Positions 25,217-34,752 are shown, counted from the first letter of the stretch. The stretch: DNA of 37,199 nucleotides from Pleomorphomonas sp. (GCA_029976075.1 JARKNW010000088.1:1-37199), one strand, 5' to 3'. Notes: a model not told the origin generated them from the sequence alone. Translations and numbers: made by a program.

Positions 25217-26895
25217 AGGATTTGCTCCGTCTCCTCAGTCTCTATCGGCGGCATGTCGGCTGGATCCTGCTGTCGATGCTGGTGTCGCTCGCCGCAACGC
25301 TTGCCAATGTCGGGCTGATGGCGGTCTCTGGCTGGTTCATCACCGCCATGGCCGCCGCCGGGCTCGCCAGCATAACGATGAATTACTTCACGCCCGCCGC
25401 CATCATTCGGGGGTTGGCCATTCTGCGCACAGGTGGCCGCTACGTCGATCGAGTAATCGGTCACGAGGCGACTCTGAGGCTTCTTGCCGACACGCGTGCC
25501 CACCTGTTTGGCAGGATGGTGCCGCTCGCTCCGGCGGCTCTCGACGACCTCCGCTCGGGCGATCTGCTCGCCCGCCTCAAGGCCGACATCGATCGCCTGG
25601 AGCTGACCTTTTTGCGGCTCATCTCCCCGCTGGCCGTCGCCCTGTTGACGCTCGCCGCAGTGGGGCTCGTCCTGTTCCTTCACGATGGGTGGTTGGCAAC
25701 AGGGGTGCTCGCGATCCTTGTCGGCTGCGGTCTTCTGGCTCCGGCGCTCGCGGCCATCGCGGCTTCGGGCCCCGGCAAGGCACTGACGGCTCACTCGGCG
25801 GATCTCCGCCGAGTGATTGTCGACGACCTCTCCGGTCTCTTGCCTCTCATCGCCACCGGCGCCTTCTCCAACCACCGAGATCGGCTCGTCGATGCGATGT
25901 GCTTGCTCGTCCAGGACGAACGCCGGCTGGCCCGTCGGGCCGCCTTTGGGCAAGCGCTTGGTCGCCTTTCCGGCGATCTGGGGCTGATCGTGGCGCTTGC
26001 CATCGGGGTGCCGCTCGTTGCCGCTGGACGTATGGCCGGCCCGGATCTGGCCATGGCGGCGCTTCTTTCGCTTTCGGCCGCCGAGGTCTTCATGGGCCTG
26101 CCGGCGGCTTTCCTTGGCGTATCGTCGACGCTTGCCTCGGCCCGACGGTTGTTCGCCATTCTCGATCGCAAGCCTCCGGTCATCGATCCTGCAAATCCCA
26201 CGTCATTGCCAGCGGGGCGGGACTTGCATCTTGACGATGTGACGCTTCGCTACCCAGGATCCAGCCGACCGGCTCTTGATGGCGTCAGCCTCGACATTCC
26301 GTTCGGCAGCCATGTGGCGCTGGTTGGCGAAAGCGGGGCTGGCAAGTCTTCCATCGTTACCTTGCTCGCCCGCATCCGCGACCCCAGTGCCGGCGATGTC
26401 AGGCTCGGTGGCGTAGCGCTCACCGAACTCGCACTCGTCGATGTCCGCCGGGTCGTCGGCGTGGTGTCGCAGAAGCCGCATCTCTTCACCCTGACCCTCG
26501 AGGAAAATCTCCGTCTCGGCCGACCCTCGGCGACGGCGGGAGAGCTGGCTGCCGCGATCGAGGTGGCGGGCCTAGGCGATTTCGTTGCCCGGTTGCCGCA
26601 AGGTCTGGCAACGCCGGTTGGCGTCGCCGGTACCACGCTGTCGGGTGGCGAGGCGCGTCGCGTCGCTATTGCCCGCGTGTTGTTGCTAAATCCGGACATC
26701 CTCGTGCTTGATGAACCAGGCGAAGGGCTCGACCCCGAGACGGAAGCCGCCGTCCTCGACCGGGTGCTGGACCGGATGGCTGGCCGTACGGTGATTTTGG
26801 TCACCCATGCCCACGCTGCGCTTCATCGCATGGACCGGGTGGTTGGGCTGGACAGCGGCTGTATTGTGGCGAATCGCATGCCTTCCGCAGTCTGA
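25213..26895 (+). CDS. cydC: Thiol reductant ABC exporter subunit CydC
   Basis: This 560-residue partner of CydD has six membrane helices (VGLMAVSGWFITAMAAAGLA is the CydC-typical first segment) and an ATPase with Walker A GESGAGKSS, signature LSGGEARRVAIARVL and Walker B ILVLDEPGEGLD. The GTG start overlaps the cydD stop in the sequence GTGA. Order and overlap show one transcript with cydD. The whole block supplies the oxidase (CydABX) and its assembly factor together. Confidence 0.93.
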   Translation: MKDLLRLLSLYRRHVGWILLSMLVSLAATLANVGLMAVSGWFITAMAAAGLASITMNYFTPAAIIRGLAILRTGGRYVDRVIGHEATLRLLADTRAHLFGRMVPLAPAALDDLRSGDLLARLKADIDRLELTFLRLISPLAVALLTLAAVGLVLFLHDGWLATGVLAILVGCGLLAPALAAIAASGPGKALTAHSADLRRVIVDDLSGLLPLIATGAFSNHRDRLVDAMCLLVQDERRLARRAAFGQALGRLSGDLGLIVALAIGVPLVAAGRMAGPDLAMAALLSLSAAEVFMGLPAAFLGVSSTLASARRLFAILDRKPPVIDPANPTSLPAGRDLHLDDVTLRYPGSSRPALDGVSLDIPFGSHVALVGESGAGKSSIVTLLARIRDPSAGDVRLGGVALTELALVDVRRVVGVVSQKPHLFTLTLEENLRLGRPSATAGELAAAIEVAGLGDFVARLPQGLATPVGVAGTTLSGGEARRVAIARVLLLNPDILVLDEPGEGLDPETEAAVLDRVLDRMAGRTVILVTHAHAALHRMDRVVGLDSGCIVANRMPSAV

Positions 26896-27105
26896 CGGAG
26901 GGCGGTGCCGCTTGTGCGCTCGCGGCCGTCATGCTAAGGGGCGTCGAACCTTTTGGGAGAGTTGCATGCTCCTCGGCCATGATCAGCGACGACGACGCGA
27001 CGCACGCGCTCTTGAGCGCGCTTTCGCGTCTTCCTGCGCCTGATCAGCCGGTCCCCGGGGGACTGCGGATCGATGGCGCCGCACCCCAGTTTTCTACGGT
27101 TCGAC

Positions 27106-27651
27106 ATGACCGCCATCGATCTCTCGCTCGCCCGCTCCATCGAGACCTTTGCCCTCGAGGATGTTGTCTTCCGCCCCGAAGCGGCAGATGACGCCGCCGC
27201 CATCGACGCTATTCACGATGTGGCTTTCGGCCCAGGCCGTTACAGCCGCACCGCGTTTCGCTTGCGTGAAGGCCACGGGCCCGATGGTCCAACCAGTCTT
27301 GTTGCCGTCTATCGGGGCAATGTCATTGGCTCGGTGCGGCTGACGGCGATCACGATCGCAGAAACCCCGGCACTGTTGCTCGGGCCGCTCGCCGTGCTGC
27401 CGGCCCTCAAAAGTCTTGGTGTCGGCAAGGCGCTGATGCGGCTCTCCATGGAGGCGGCGCGGCAGCGGCATCATAGGCTGATCGTGCTGGTTGGCGATCT
27501 TCCCTATTACTGGCCGTTCGGCTTCCGCGTTGTGCCGGCCGGCCGGCTGGAGTTGCCGGGGCCGGTGGACCCGGCGCGGCTGCTGTGGGCGGAACTGGCG
27601 CCGGGTGCCAGCGATGCCGTGGCCGGTCCGGTGAGGGCCACCAGCCGATAA
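27106..27651 (+). CDS. GNAT family N-acetyltransferase (YhbS-like)
   Basis: This is a 181-residue acetyltransferase from the ATG at 27106. An in-frame ATG at 27073 would give 192 residues, and neither start has a strong ribosome site. The acetyl-CoA fold is shown by FRPEAADDAAAIDAIHDVAF at the start, LLLGPLAVLPALKSLGVGKA (motif A, with a variant of the usual Q/R-x-x-G-x-G/A loop) and LVGDLPYYWPFGFRVVP, typical of the YhbS-like subgroup. The acceptor substrate is unknown. It converges on the membrane-protein gene at 27655 with only 3 bp between the stops. Confidence 0.88.
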   Translation: MTAIDLSLARSIETFALEDVVFRPEAADDAAAIDAIHDVAFGPGRYSRTAFRLREGHGPDGPTSLVAVYRGNVIGSVRLTAITIAETPALLLGPLAVLPALKSLGVGKALMRLSMEAARQRHHRLIVLVGDLPYYWPFGFRVVPAGRLELPGPVDPARLLWAELAPGASDAVAGPVRATSR

Positions 27652-27654
27652 GGC

Positions 27655-29736
27655 TCAGCGGCTTTCTCGCCACCAGAGGCCGCCGACGGCCAACAGGAGC
27701 AACGCCGCAGCCAGAAGCCCAAGGTAGACCGGCACCGTCTCTATTCCGGCCACCTCGTAGGCTTCCGACGTCTTGAACCCGATCCAGCCGTCACCCCAAT
27801 AGGTGCCGGAGGCCGATCTGCGCATCGCAACGGCGGGAATGGACAGCGGCCCGCCTGCGGTCGTCCTGAGACGCACGGCGGTGCCGCCAGTGGCCTCGGC
27901 GATCGGCTTCATCGGTTCGGTGGTCGAGACAAGGGCTCGGAACTCGCGCGGGTTTGCTGGACCGATGTGTGCAAGGGCCGTCAGGGTTCCGTCGGTTGCC
28001 TTGTAAAGGCCGGGCAGGGGCGCGGTTATCGTCGCTCCGAACCGACCGGGACCGAGTGGCGCGAGATTGGTGATCTTCTGTTCCGACCCGTCGGGAAAGC
28101 TGACCGTTACCGGCGCGGCCGCGTCTTTCAGGGTGCGTCGCTCGATGGTGAGCCGGCCACTTTCACCTGAAAGTCTCAGCGCTTCCTCTTCGAGTTCCGG
28201 CTCGCTCATCAGCCAGTGAGCGACATTGCGCAACAGTTCGGCGTGCGGACCGCCGCCCTCGAACCCACGCGCCCACAACCAGACCTGATCGCTGAGCAGC
28301 ATGGCGACGCGGCCCTTGCCTTCGCGGGACAGCACGAGCAGCGGTTTTCCATCCGGACCCGCCATCAGCGTGTCGCCGCGGTTCTCGCGCGTTTCGACGA
28401 GACGGAACCAGCGCGACCATTGGGGTGGGTCGAGGTTCCCGCCTGGCAAGCTGGCCGTCACGGGATGGCGGGCGCCCAGGGTGGTCACGGTTGGCTTGTA
28501 AGGCGCCTCGATGATGTTGCCGTCCGGAATGGCGGGCAGCAGAGGAGCCAGCGGGCTGTCGTAAACGCTGTCCGCGTTGAGCGGGTCAGGCCCCGCGGCC
28601 ATCAGCAGCGCGCCGCCGTCGGCGACGTAGCGGGCGATGTTGTCGAAGTAGAGGAGAGGCAGAACGCCGCGCTTCTCGTAGCGGTCGAAGATGATCAGGT
28701 CGAAGTCGTTGATCTTCTCGTCGAAGAGTTCGCGCGTCGGGAAGGCGATCAGAGACAGTTCGTCGATCGGAGTCCCGTCTTGTTTTTCGGGCGGCCGAAG
28801 GATGGTGAAGTGGACGAGATCGACGGAGGCGTCGGACTTCAGGAGATTGCGCCATGTTCGTTCGCCGGCGTGCGGCTCGCCGGAAACGAGCAGCACACGC
28901 AATGCCTGTCGGACACCGTCGATAACTGCGACTTCCGTATTGTTGATCGGCGAGATCTCACCCGGTAGCGGCGGCGCTACCACCTCCACGATGTTGTTGC
29001 CGGCATGCGGAATGGCAATATCGACCGAACGCTCCTCACCTGGCGCCATGGTCACCGTCGCGACGGTCTCCCCGTCGCGACGAACCATCACCGGCACCGC
29101 CATGTTGCTCGGAGACCGACCATCGTCGACGAGGCGGAAGCTGAGGCGCTGTGTGGAGCGGACGAGCGCGAACTTCGGACTGGAGGTCAGCTCGATGCGA
29201 CGATCGTACTCACCGGGATCGCCGGTGATCAGCGCATGGACCGGTGCCGAAAAGCCGAGACCGGCAGCGGTCTTCGGTGCGTCGTGAACGCGGCCATCGG
29301 TGAGGAGAACGACCCCGCCGATCCGGTCGGCAGGCACGTCGGACAGGGCGCGACCAACGTCGGCAAAAAGGCGCGTCCCGTCGGAATTGTCGGTGGCGGC
29401 AGCCGGGATGTCACGCAGTTCGATTCCGGGAAGGCGCGCGAGACGCTCCTTGAGCGCGGCATAGGCAGCGTCGGTATCGGCTGGCCGGCCGGCCAGCGAT
29501 TGTGATGCGCTGCGATCGGCAACCAGTGCCACCACGGACGGCAGAGCCTTGCGATCTTCGGCGACGAGTTCGGGTCTCGCAGCGCCGAGAAGAAGAAGAG
29601 CGAGCACCAGTGCCCTTAGGAGTACGCCGGGCCGGCGACGGAGCGCCATCAGAGCGAGAAGGGCAAGCGCGGCGATGCCGCCGCCGATCAGGACGGGAAT
29701 GGGCAGGAACGGCGCGAAGGCGATCGACCAGTTCAT
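27655..29736 (-). CDS. Membrane protein with VWA-like and GATase-like domains, last gene of the moxR operon
   Basis: This 693-residue protein is anchored by helices near both ends (about residues 12-55 and 665-688). After the N-terminal helices comes a von Willebrand A-like fold with the metal-site motif DRSAS (D74-x-S-x-S). Next is a Rossmann-like segment resembling class I glutamine amidotransferases (LLVSGEPHAGERTWRNLL, FDLIIFDRY, YVADGGALLMAAGPD) without an evident catalytic Cys-His pair. The C-terminal beta-rich part is likely periplasmic. The start at 29736 (MNWSIAFAP) is chosen, 7 bp after the upstream stop. An extension to 29778 would overlap that gene. Function is unknown, and the neighbours suggest an envelope chaperone-like complex. 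Confidence 0.85.
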   Translation of the reverse strand: MNWSIAFAPFLPIPVLIGGGIAALALLALMALRRRPGVLLRALVLALLLLGAARPELVAEDRKALPSVVALVADRSASQSLAGRPADTDAAYAALKERLARLPGIELRDIPAAATDNSDGTRLFADVGRALSDVPADRIGGVVLLTDGRVHDAPKTAAGLGFSAPVHALITGDPGEYDRRIELTSSPKFALVRSTQRLSFRLVDDGRSPSNMAVPVMVRRDGETVATVTMAPGEERSVDIAIPHAGNNIVEVVAPPLPGEISPINNTEVAVIDGVRQALRVLLVSGEPHAGERTWRNLLKSDASVDLVHFTILRPPEKQDGTPIDELSLIAFPTRELFDEKINDFDLIIFDRYEKRGVLPLLYFDNIARYVADGGALLMAAGPDPLNADSVYDSPLAPLLPAIPDGNIIEAPYKPTVTTLGARHPVTASLPGGNLDPPQWSRWFRLVETRENRGDTLMAGPDGKPLLVLSREGKGRVAMLLSDQVWLWARGFEGGGPHAELLRNVAHWLMSEPELEEEALRLSGESGRLTIERRTLKDAAAPVTVSFPDGSEQKITNLAPLGPGRFGATITAPLPGLYKATDGTLTALAHIGPANPREFRALVSTTEPMKPIAEATGGTAVRLRTTAGGPLSIPAVAMRRSASGTYWGDGWIGFKTSEAYEVAGIETVPVYLGLLAAALLLLAVGGLWWRESR

Positions 29737-29743
29737 GATGGGC

Positions 29744-32518
29744 TCACTGCCCCAACCGTTCGAGGAGAGCGGGCACATGCACCTGGTCGGCCTTGTAGCT
29801 GCCGGTCAGGACATACATGACGATGTTGAGGCCGGCGCGAAAGGCAAACTCTCGCTGGCGAGGGGACCCGGGCACCAGGGGATGGATGAAAGCGCCGCCT
29901 TCGTCGGCCGCCCAGGCGCCAGCAAGATCATTGCCGATAATCAGCAACGGCGAAACGCCATCGGCAGCCCGGACAGGTCGTGCCTCACCGGTGTCGTTGT
30001 CGCTTTCGTCATCGGGAGCCTCGACCCAAAGCGGAGAGCCTTCGGTGCGGCCGGCAAATGCATCGAGCAGGTAGAAGGACTTGGTGAGTACATGGTCCGA
30101 CGGCACCGGTTTGAGCGGCGGTACGTCAATCATCGCCAGCATGTCTCGGAGGCGGGCGGTATTGGGAGAGGCGGCCGAAAAATCGGCGTCGTCCCGGCTG
30201 TCGAACAATACGGTGCCACCGTCCTTCATGAAGGCCTCGACGCGGGCCATGGCATCGGCCGATGGCATTGGCGCGGCGGCATCGATTGGCCAGTAAATGA
30301 GAGGAAAGACCGAGAGTTCGTCATGCTCCGGGTCGACCGCCATCGGCTCGCCCGGCTCAAGCGATGAATGGTTGGCGATGAAGCGGGACAGCGTCGAAAG
30401 ACCGGCGCGACTGGTTTCGTCGACTTCGGCATTGCCCGTTTCGACATAGGCGAGCCGGGTGGCCGACAAGGCTTCCAAGAGGCGCGCGTCGTCGGCAGCG
30501 CGGGCAACGGGCGGCGCCAGAAGAAAGCCGAGGCCGACCACGATGGCGGCAGCTGCAGCAGACCGACGTCGTCTGAATCCGCCCGCCAGAGTGGTAACTG
30601 CCAGTCCGTCGGCGAGCAGCAAGAGGAAGGCTATTCCGAAACCGACGGGCGCGAGATCGATAGTCGCCTCGGTGACGAGGCCCATCCGTCGGACGCTGTT
30701 TGGCAAGCCCGACAGGTCGGGCGCCTCATAAGTCATATCCGGACGCAGCGGGTTGAGGGCGCGGAAGCCATCATCGCTGCCGTAAAGACCGGGAGGCGTG
30801 GAACGCGAGGGGGTGATCGTCGCGATGTCGGCCTCGCGGAGGCCTGTGACGCCGGCCGCCGGTGCGGAAGGGCGACCGTACCCGTCGAGAAGCGACAATG
30901 GGGGCAACAGGGCGTTGCCACCAGCATTTCGCATGTCGGAACCGGCCGAACCCAGGGCGACGGTTCGGCGCAGCATCTCCACGAAGACCCCGGAGATCGG
31001 AAGATTGGACCAGCGTGTGTCGGCGGTCACATGGAACAGCACGAGCCAGCCCGTGCCGACGTGGGTCGCCGTAACCAGCGGCGTTCCGTCGGACAGGCTT
31101 GCCCATGTCCGATCGGCCAGATCGACGCTAGGTTCGGCCAGCACCTGACGATTCACCGTCACATCGCTGGGAACGGCGAGGCCGGCATAAGGACCGTTTT
31201 CCGAGAAGCTTCCAAGCGTTTGCGGCTGGCTCCAGGAGAGCGAACCGCCGAGCGCGCGGTCTCCGCGCCGCAAGGGGGTTGGAACTTGGGTTTCATCCGA
31301 AGCAGCGAGTCGCGGGCCGGCAAAGCGGACCAGCACGCCGCCGCTTTCCATGAAGGCGCGGGCGAGCGCCGCTTCGCCCTGGCTGAGGCGGCCGGCATCG
31401 GCGACCAGAATGGCTGCCGGGTGTGTTTCGATGGCTTTCTTCAACGCGTCCGAGAGCGCGCCCTGACTTGAGACGGTCACCTCTGCAAAGGGAGCGAGCG
31501 CTTTCTCGAGGAAGTATTCCGGCGCGATCAAGGGGCGCGCCGCTTCGCTGCCGGTCGCCGTGACAATGGCGACCGAACGGCGCCGCCACCGGTCATCGAG
31601 CAGATGAACGCCAAGCGCCGAGTTGCCGCCTGCCACTTCGGCCCGGGCAATGTCGTTGCGGATCTCGAGTGGCAGTTCGAAGCGAACGTCGGTTCGAGTA
31701 CTGCCCGCCGGCACGGCGAAAGTGCGCTCGTCGAGAAGCCGTCCCTTGCGATCGAGGAGGCGCAGGTTGCCTTCCGCTGACAAGTCGGGCGTTGGCCGTC
31801 GCAGATGGATGGTGACTGCCGCTCCATCTTGCTCGACACCGTCGATCGCTACGGGGGCCGACTGGCCCGATATGGCAAGTGTCGTCGGAACCGATCCGGC
31901 GATCCGGGCGAGGCCGGAGAAGAAATCCCGGGCGGTGCCGTTGTCGCCGGGTTCGGGCAGGGCGATGACTTCACCCGGCGGAGTGTCTTCGGCTGTATGG
32001 GCGAGAACGGGAAGAAGTGCCGCACGATCCGGCAGGACGGCGCGCGGCGTGATGGCATTGATGCGCCGGATCGCTTCGGCCGCCGTCGTCTGGGCGCCGA
32101 TGGTGTCAGGTCCGTCGGCGGTGGCGGCCAGCAGCACCGGCCGTCCGGCTTCGCTGGCCTCGGAAAGAATGGCCGTTGCCGTGGCGCGACGCTCCGACCA
32201 ACTGGCAGCGGCGGTGGCACCGTTATCCATGACGAGCCACAGCGGGCCGGCGCCACGGACAATACGCTCTTTGGGTTGCAGGATTGGTCCGGCCGTTGCC
32301 AACACGACCAGGCCGGCAATCAACAGGCGCAGGACGATCAGCCACCAGGGTGTGCGGACCGGAGTCTCTTCGTCACGCTTGGGGTGGACGATCAGCGCCA
32401 GCGGGGGAAAAAGGCGCGTGATTGGGCGCGGCGGGGTCGCCTTCAGAAGCCACCAGATGGCCGGGAGCGCCAGAAGGCCCAGAAGCGCCAGCGGGGCGGC
32501 AAAGGAAAGACCACTCAT
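29744..32518 (-). CDS. BatA/DUF4159 domain membrane protein
   Basis: This is a 924-residue protein. The N-terminus (LSFAAPLALLGLLALPAIWW, then a second helix near residue 65) is the BatA-type aerotolerance-regulator membrane domain. A long, probably periplasmic, middle region has a degenerate VWA-like start (LWLVMDNGATA lacks DxSxS). A further helix pair lies near residues 620-670. The C-terminal about 220 residues are DUF4159 (RLAYVETGNAEVDETSRAGL, FPLIYWPID, MKDGGTVLFDSRDDAD, GSYKADQVHVPALLERLGQ), a family with a GATase-like fold. It overlaps the DUF58 gene by 4 bases (ATGA). The exact function is unknown. Such genes accompany MoxR ATPases and are linked to envelope integrity and stress tolerance in other bacteria. 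Confidence 0.87.
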   Translation of the reverse strand: MSGLSFAAPLALLGLLALPAIWWLLKATPPRPITRLFPPLALIVHPKRDEETPVRTPWWLIVLRLLIAGLVVLATAGPILQPKERIVRGAGPLWLVMDNGATAAASWSERRATATAILSEASEAGRPVLLAATADGPDTIGAQTTAAEAIRRINAITPRAVLPDRAALLPVLAHTAEDTPPGEVIALPEPGDNGTARDFFSGLARIAGSVPTTLAISGQSAPVAIDGVEQDGAAVTIHLRRPTPDLSAEGNLRLLDRKGRLLDERTFAVPAGSTRTDVRFELPLEIRNDIARAEVAGGNSALGVHLLDDRWRRRSVAIVTATGSEAARPLIAPEYFLEKALAPFAEVTVSSQGALSDALKKAIETHPAAILVADAGRLSQGEAALARAFMESGGVLVRFAGPRLAASDETQVPTPLRRGDRALGGSLSWSQPQTLGSFSENGPYAGLAVPSDVTVNRQVLAEPSVDLADRTWASLSDGTPLVTATHVGTGWLVLFHVTADTRWSNLPISGVFVEMLRRTVALGSAGSDMRNAGGNALLPPLSLLDGYGRPSAPAAGVTGLREADIATITPSRSTPPGLYGSDDGFRALNPLRPDMTYEAPDLSGLPNSVRRMGLVTEATIDLAPVGFGIAFLLLLADGLAVTTLAGGFRRRRSAAAAAIVVGLGFLLAPPVARAADDARLLEALSATRLAYVETGNAEVDETSRAGLSTLSRFIANHSSLEPGEPMAVDPEHDELSVFPLIYWPIDAAAPMPSADAMARVEAFMKDGGTVLFDSRDDADFSAASPNTARLRDMLAMIDVPPLKPVPSDHVLTKSFYLLDAFAGRTEGSPLWVEAPDDESDNDTGEARPVRAADGVSPLLIIGNDLAGAWAADEGGAFIHPLVPGSPRQREFAFRAGLNIVMYVLTGSYKADQVHVPALLERLGQ

Positions 32519-33402
32519 GCCCAGCCTCCCTCAGGTGCCGACAGCTGGCCGCACAGGGTGATCAACGTCTCGGTCGCCGGTCGATCGCTGCGGGCTAGCG
32601 TGTGGCTCCAGCCCGAGCGGCAGGCGGAAACCAAGCGCGCCCGATGTTCGGTCCGGCTGGCAAGATAGGTTTCGCGCCAAGCCTCGGCACGGCCGGCGGT
32701 GAGGTGAGCGTTGCTCTCCGGGTCGACAAAATCGACGCGGCCCGCAAAGGGAAACGTTTCTTCGATAGGATCGGCGATTTCCACGAGATGGACACGACTT
32801 TCGAGCGCGGCGAGGTTGGCAAAGAGCGCGTCACGCTCTGCTTGTGGTCCGAGGAAGTCGGAGATCAGCACGGCGTCGTCGCGACGACGCATGGTCGCCG
32901 GCGCACGACTTGCCTCGACGGGGCCGAGCCGGGCGATCTTCATGGCAATGACCTCTGCGCCATCCCGGCGGGTGGTTGGCTCGGCATCGCCGACCAGACC
33001 AACTCTTTCGCCGGCGCGTGCCAACAGCTCGGCAATCGCCAGCGCCAGGGTAAGCGCCAGATTGCGCTTGCTGGCGGCGGCGAGTTCGGATCGAAAGTCC
33101 ATCGACGCCGTGAGATCTACCCACAGCCAGATGGTATGCGCGTTCTCGCGTTCGCGTTCGCGAACATAGAGCGCTTCGTCACGGGCCGACCGCCGCCAGT
33201 CGATTCCGCGCATGGATTCGCCGGAGACAAAAGGGCGAAACTGCCAGAAATCTTCGCCAGGGCCGGCCCGGCGACGGCCATGCCAACCCGCGGCGACGGT
33301 GCTCGCCACCCGTCGTGCCTCGACCAGCAGGTCGGGCAGGGCGGCTGCAAGCCCACGCGCTTCGGCAACGCCTTCCGGCGTCAGGGCGTCGTGCCCCGCC
33401 AT
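32515..33402 (-). CDS. DUF58 domain protein
   Basis: This 295-residue soluble protein carries the DUF58 signature: GRRRAGPGEDFWQFRPFVSG followed by MRGIDWRRSARDEALYVRE. A VWA-like core has a partly conserved metal site (WLWVDLTASMDF: D-L-T-A-S rather than D-x-S-x-S). DUF58 proteins are the usual partners of MoxR ATPases and probably present client proteins to them. The start at 33402 is 3 bp from the moxR stop, and its stop overlaps the next gene, so the four genes are one operon. Confidence 0.92.
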   Translation of the reverse strand: MAGHDALTPEGVAEARGLAAALPDLLVEARRVASTVAAGWHGRRRAGPGEDFWQFRPFVSGESMRGIDWRRSARDEALYVRERERENAHTIWLWVDLTASMDFRSELAAASKRNLALTLALAIAELLARAGERVGLVGDAEPTTRRDGAEVIAMKIARLGPVEASRAPATMRRRDDAVLISDFLGPQAERDALFANLAALESRVHLVEIADPIEETFPFAGRVDFVDPESNAHLTAGRAEAWRETYLASRTEHRARLVSACRSGWSHTLARSDRPATETLITLCGQLSAPEGGWA

Positions 33403-33405
33403 GGC

Positions 33406-34404
33406 CTAGATTGCCTTTTCGAGGATGAGGCCGATCACATCGGCGACGGCACGGCGACGTGCGCGCGCTTCGAAGGTCAGTGCCATGCGATGCTTGAGTA
33501 CCGGCACCGCCAGGGCGGCGACGTCGTCGAGTGATGGTGCATAGCGGCCGGTCAGGAGGGCGCGGGCGCGTACTGCCAGCATCAGCGACTGGGCGGCGCG
33601 GGGGCCCGGCCCCCATGCGATGTCGCGAGCGGCGTCCGGTGCAAGATCGGCACCCGGGCGGGCTCCGCGCACCAGATTGAGAATCGCTTCGATGACGCGG
33701 TCCCCAACCGGCATGCGACGGACCAGGGCCTGCAACTGCTGGAGCTCGTCGTCAGCAAGCAGCCGCTCGGCCGTTGCCTCGTCGCGGCCAGTGGTTTCGA
33801 TGAGGATGCGGCGTTCGGTGTCCCTGTCAGGATAATCAATATCGATTTCGAGCAGGAAGCGGTCGAGCTGGGCTTCGGGCAGGGGATAGGTCCCTTCCTG
33901 TTCCAGCGGATTTTGTGTGGCGAGGACGTGGAATGGAGCCGGCAGATCATAACGGACGCCAGCGACGGTGACATGATGTTCCTGCATGGCCTGCAAGAGT
34001 GCCGACTGGGTGCGGGGGGAGGCGCGGTTGATCTCGTCGGCCATCACGAGTTGGGCGAATACCGGTCCACGGATGAAACGGAAGGAACGGCTGCCGTCGG
34101 CCGCTTGGTCCAGCACTTCCGAGCCGAGGATGTCGGACGGCATCAGGTCGGGGGTGAACTGGATGCGTCGCTCGCTGAGACCGAGCACGGTCGCGAGGGT
34201 TTCGACCAGTTTGGTTTTGGCAAGACCAGGTACGCCAACGATCAGACCATGTCCGCCGGACAACAAGGTCACCAACGCTGCTTCGATGGCCGCTTCCTGC
34301 CCGAATATGACGCGGGCGATGGCAGCGCGCACGGCCGAAAGCCGCGCGAAGGCGGCATCCGCCTCGGCGACCGCGTCGGTGGCCGTCTTCATGTCTGCGT
34401 CCAT
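33406..34404 (-). CDS. MoxR family AAA+ ATPase
   Basis: This 332-residue AAA_3 ATPase has Walker A GVPGLAKTK (near residue 57), the sensor stretch RIQFTPDLMPSDILG, Walker B LVMADEINRASP, and LATQNPLEQEGTYPLPEAQ, all MoxR hallmarks. MoxR proteins act as chaperone-like ATPases that activate or assemble partners through VWA-domain proteins, which the next three genes would supply. AAGGAG lies 9 bases before the ATG. It is the first gene of the operon, and its leader contains the 87-bp repeats at 34427-34687. Confidence 0.94.
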   Translation of the reverse strand: MDADMKTATDAVAEADAAFARLSAVRAAIARVIFGQEAAIEAALVTLLSGGHGLIVGVPGLAKTKLVETLATVLGLSERRIQFTPDLMPSDILGSEVLDQAADGSRSFRFIRGPVFAQLVMADEINRASPRTQSALLQAMQEHHVTVAGVRYDLPAPFHVLATQNPLEQEGTYPLPEAQLDRFLLEIDIDYPDRDTERRILIETTGRDEATAERLLADDELQQLQALVRRMPVGDRVIEAILNLVRGARPGADLAPDAARDIAWGPGPRAAQSLMLAVRARALLTGRYAPSLDDVAALAVPVLKHRMALTFEARARRRAVADVIGLILEKAI

Positions 34405-34426
34405 CGCGGCTTGCTCCTTCTTTCTT

Positions 34427-34687
34427 CCTCAATCGCCGGCGGGCTTCCGCCCCTGGCTTTCGCTTCGCGGGCGCCGTTTGTCGCCGGAGCCGCTCTCGCG
34501 GCTCTTCTTTCTTCCTCAATCGCCGGCGGGCTTCCGCCCTTGGCTTTCGCTTCGCGGGCGCCGTTTGGCGCCGGAGCCGCTTTCGCGGCTCTTCCTTCTT
34601 CCTCAACGCCGTCAGGCATCCAGCCCTTGGATGTCGCTTCGCGGTAGCCGTTTGGTGCTGAAACCGACATACGCGGTTTCTTGTTTC
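34427..34687. repeat. Three tandem copies of an 87-bp structured repeat
   Basis: Units run 34427-34513, 34514-34600 and 34601-34687, each opening with CCTCAA. Units 1 and 2 differ at about four positions. Unit 3 is diverged, and a fourth start may be seen at about 34690. Each of the first two units carries three dyads: GGGC-TTCC-GCCC (34441, 34528), GGCGCC-GTTT-G(T/G)CGCC (34470, 34557) and GAGCCGC-N4-GCGGCTC (34487-34504, 34574-34591). In unit 3 the last stem is GAAACCG/CGGTTTC (34660-34680), so both arms changed together. This is a structured repeat, perhaps of the REP/RIME kind, in the leader of the moxR operon. Confidence 0.85.
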
Positions 34688-34752
34688 TACTTCATTGCCG
34701 GGGAGCCAGGCGCTCGTCGAGCGAGTTTGACATCTCCTGCCGTGCGGCGCAT

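Noticed and set aside
26896..27105. Possible small gene between cydC and the GNAT gene
   Set aside because: Short frames here have no ribosome site or family-like sequence. I see no RNA gene or clear promoter in it.
34389..34670. 93-codon minus-strand frame across the 87-bp repeats
   Set aside because: It stays open because the repeat length is a multiple of three. It has no ribosome site, is out of frame with moxR and overlaps its start, and has no family-like sequence.
34427..34687. CRISPR array
   Set aside because: The units are contiguous 87-bp repeats with no unique spacers, and no cas genes are nearby.
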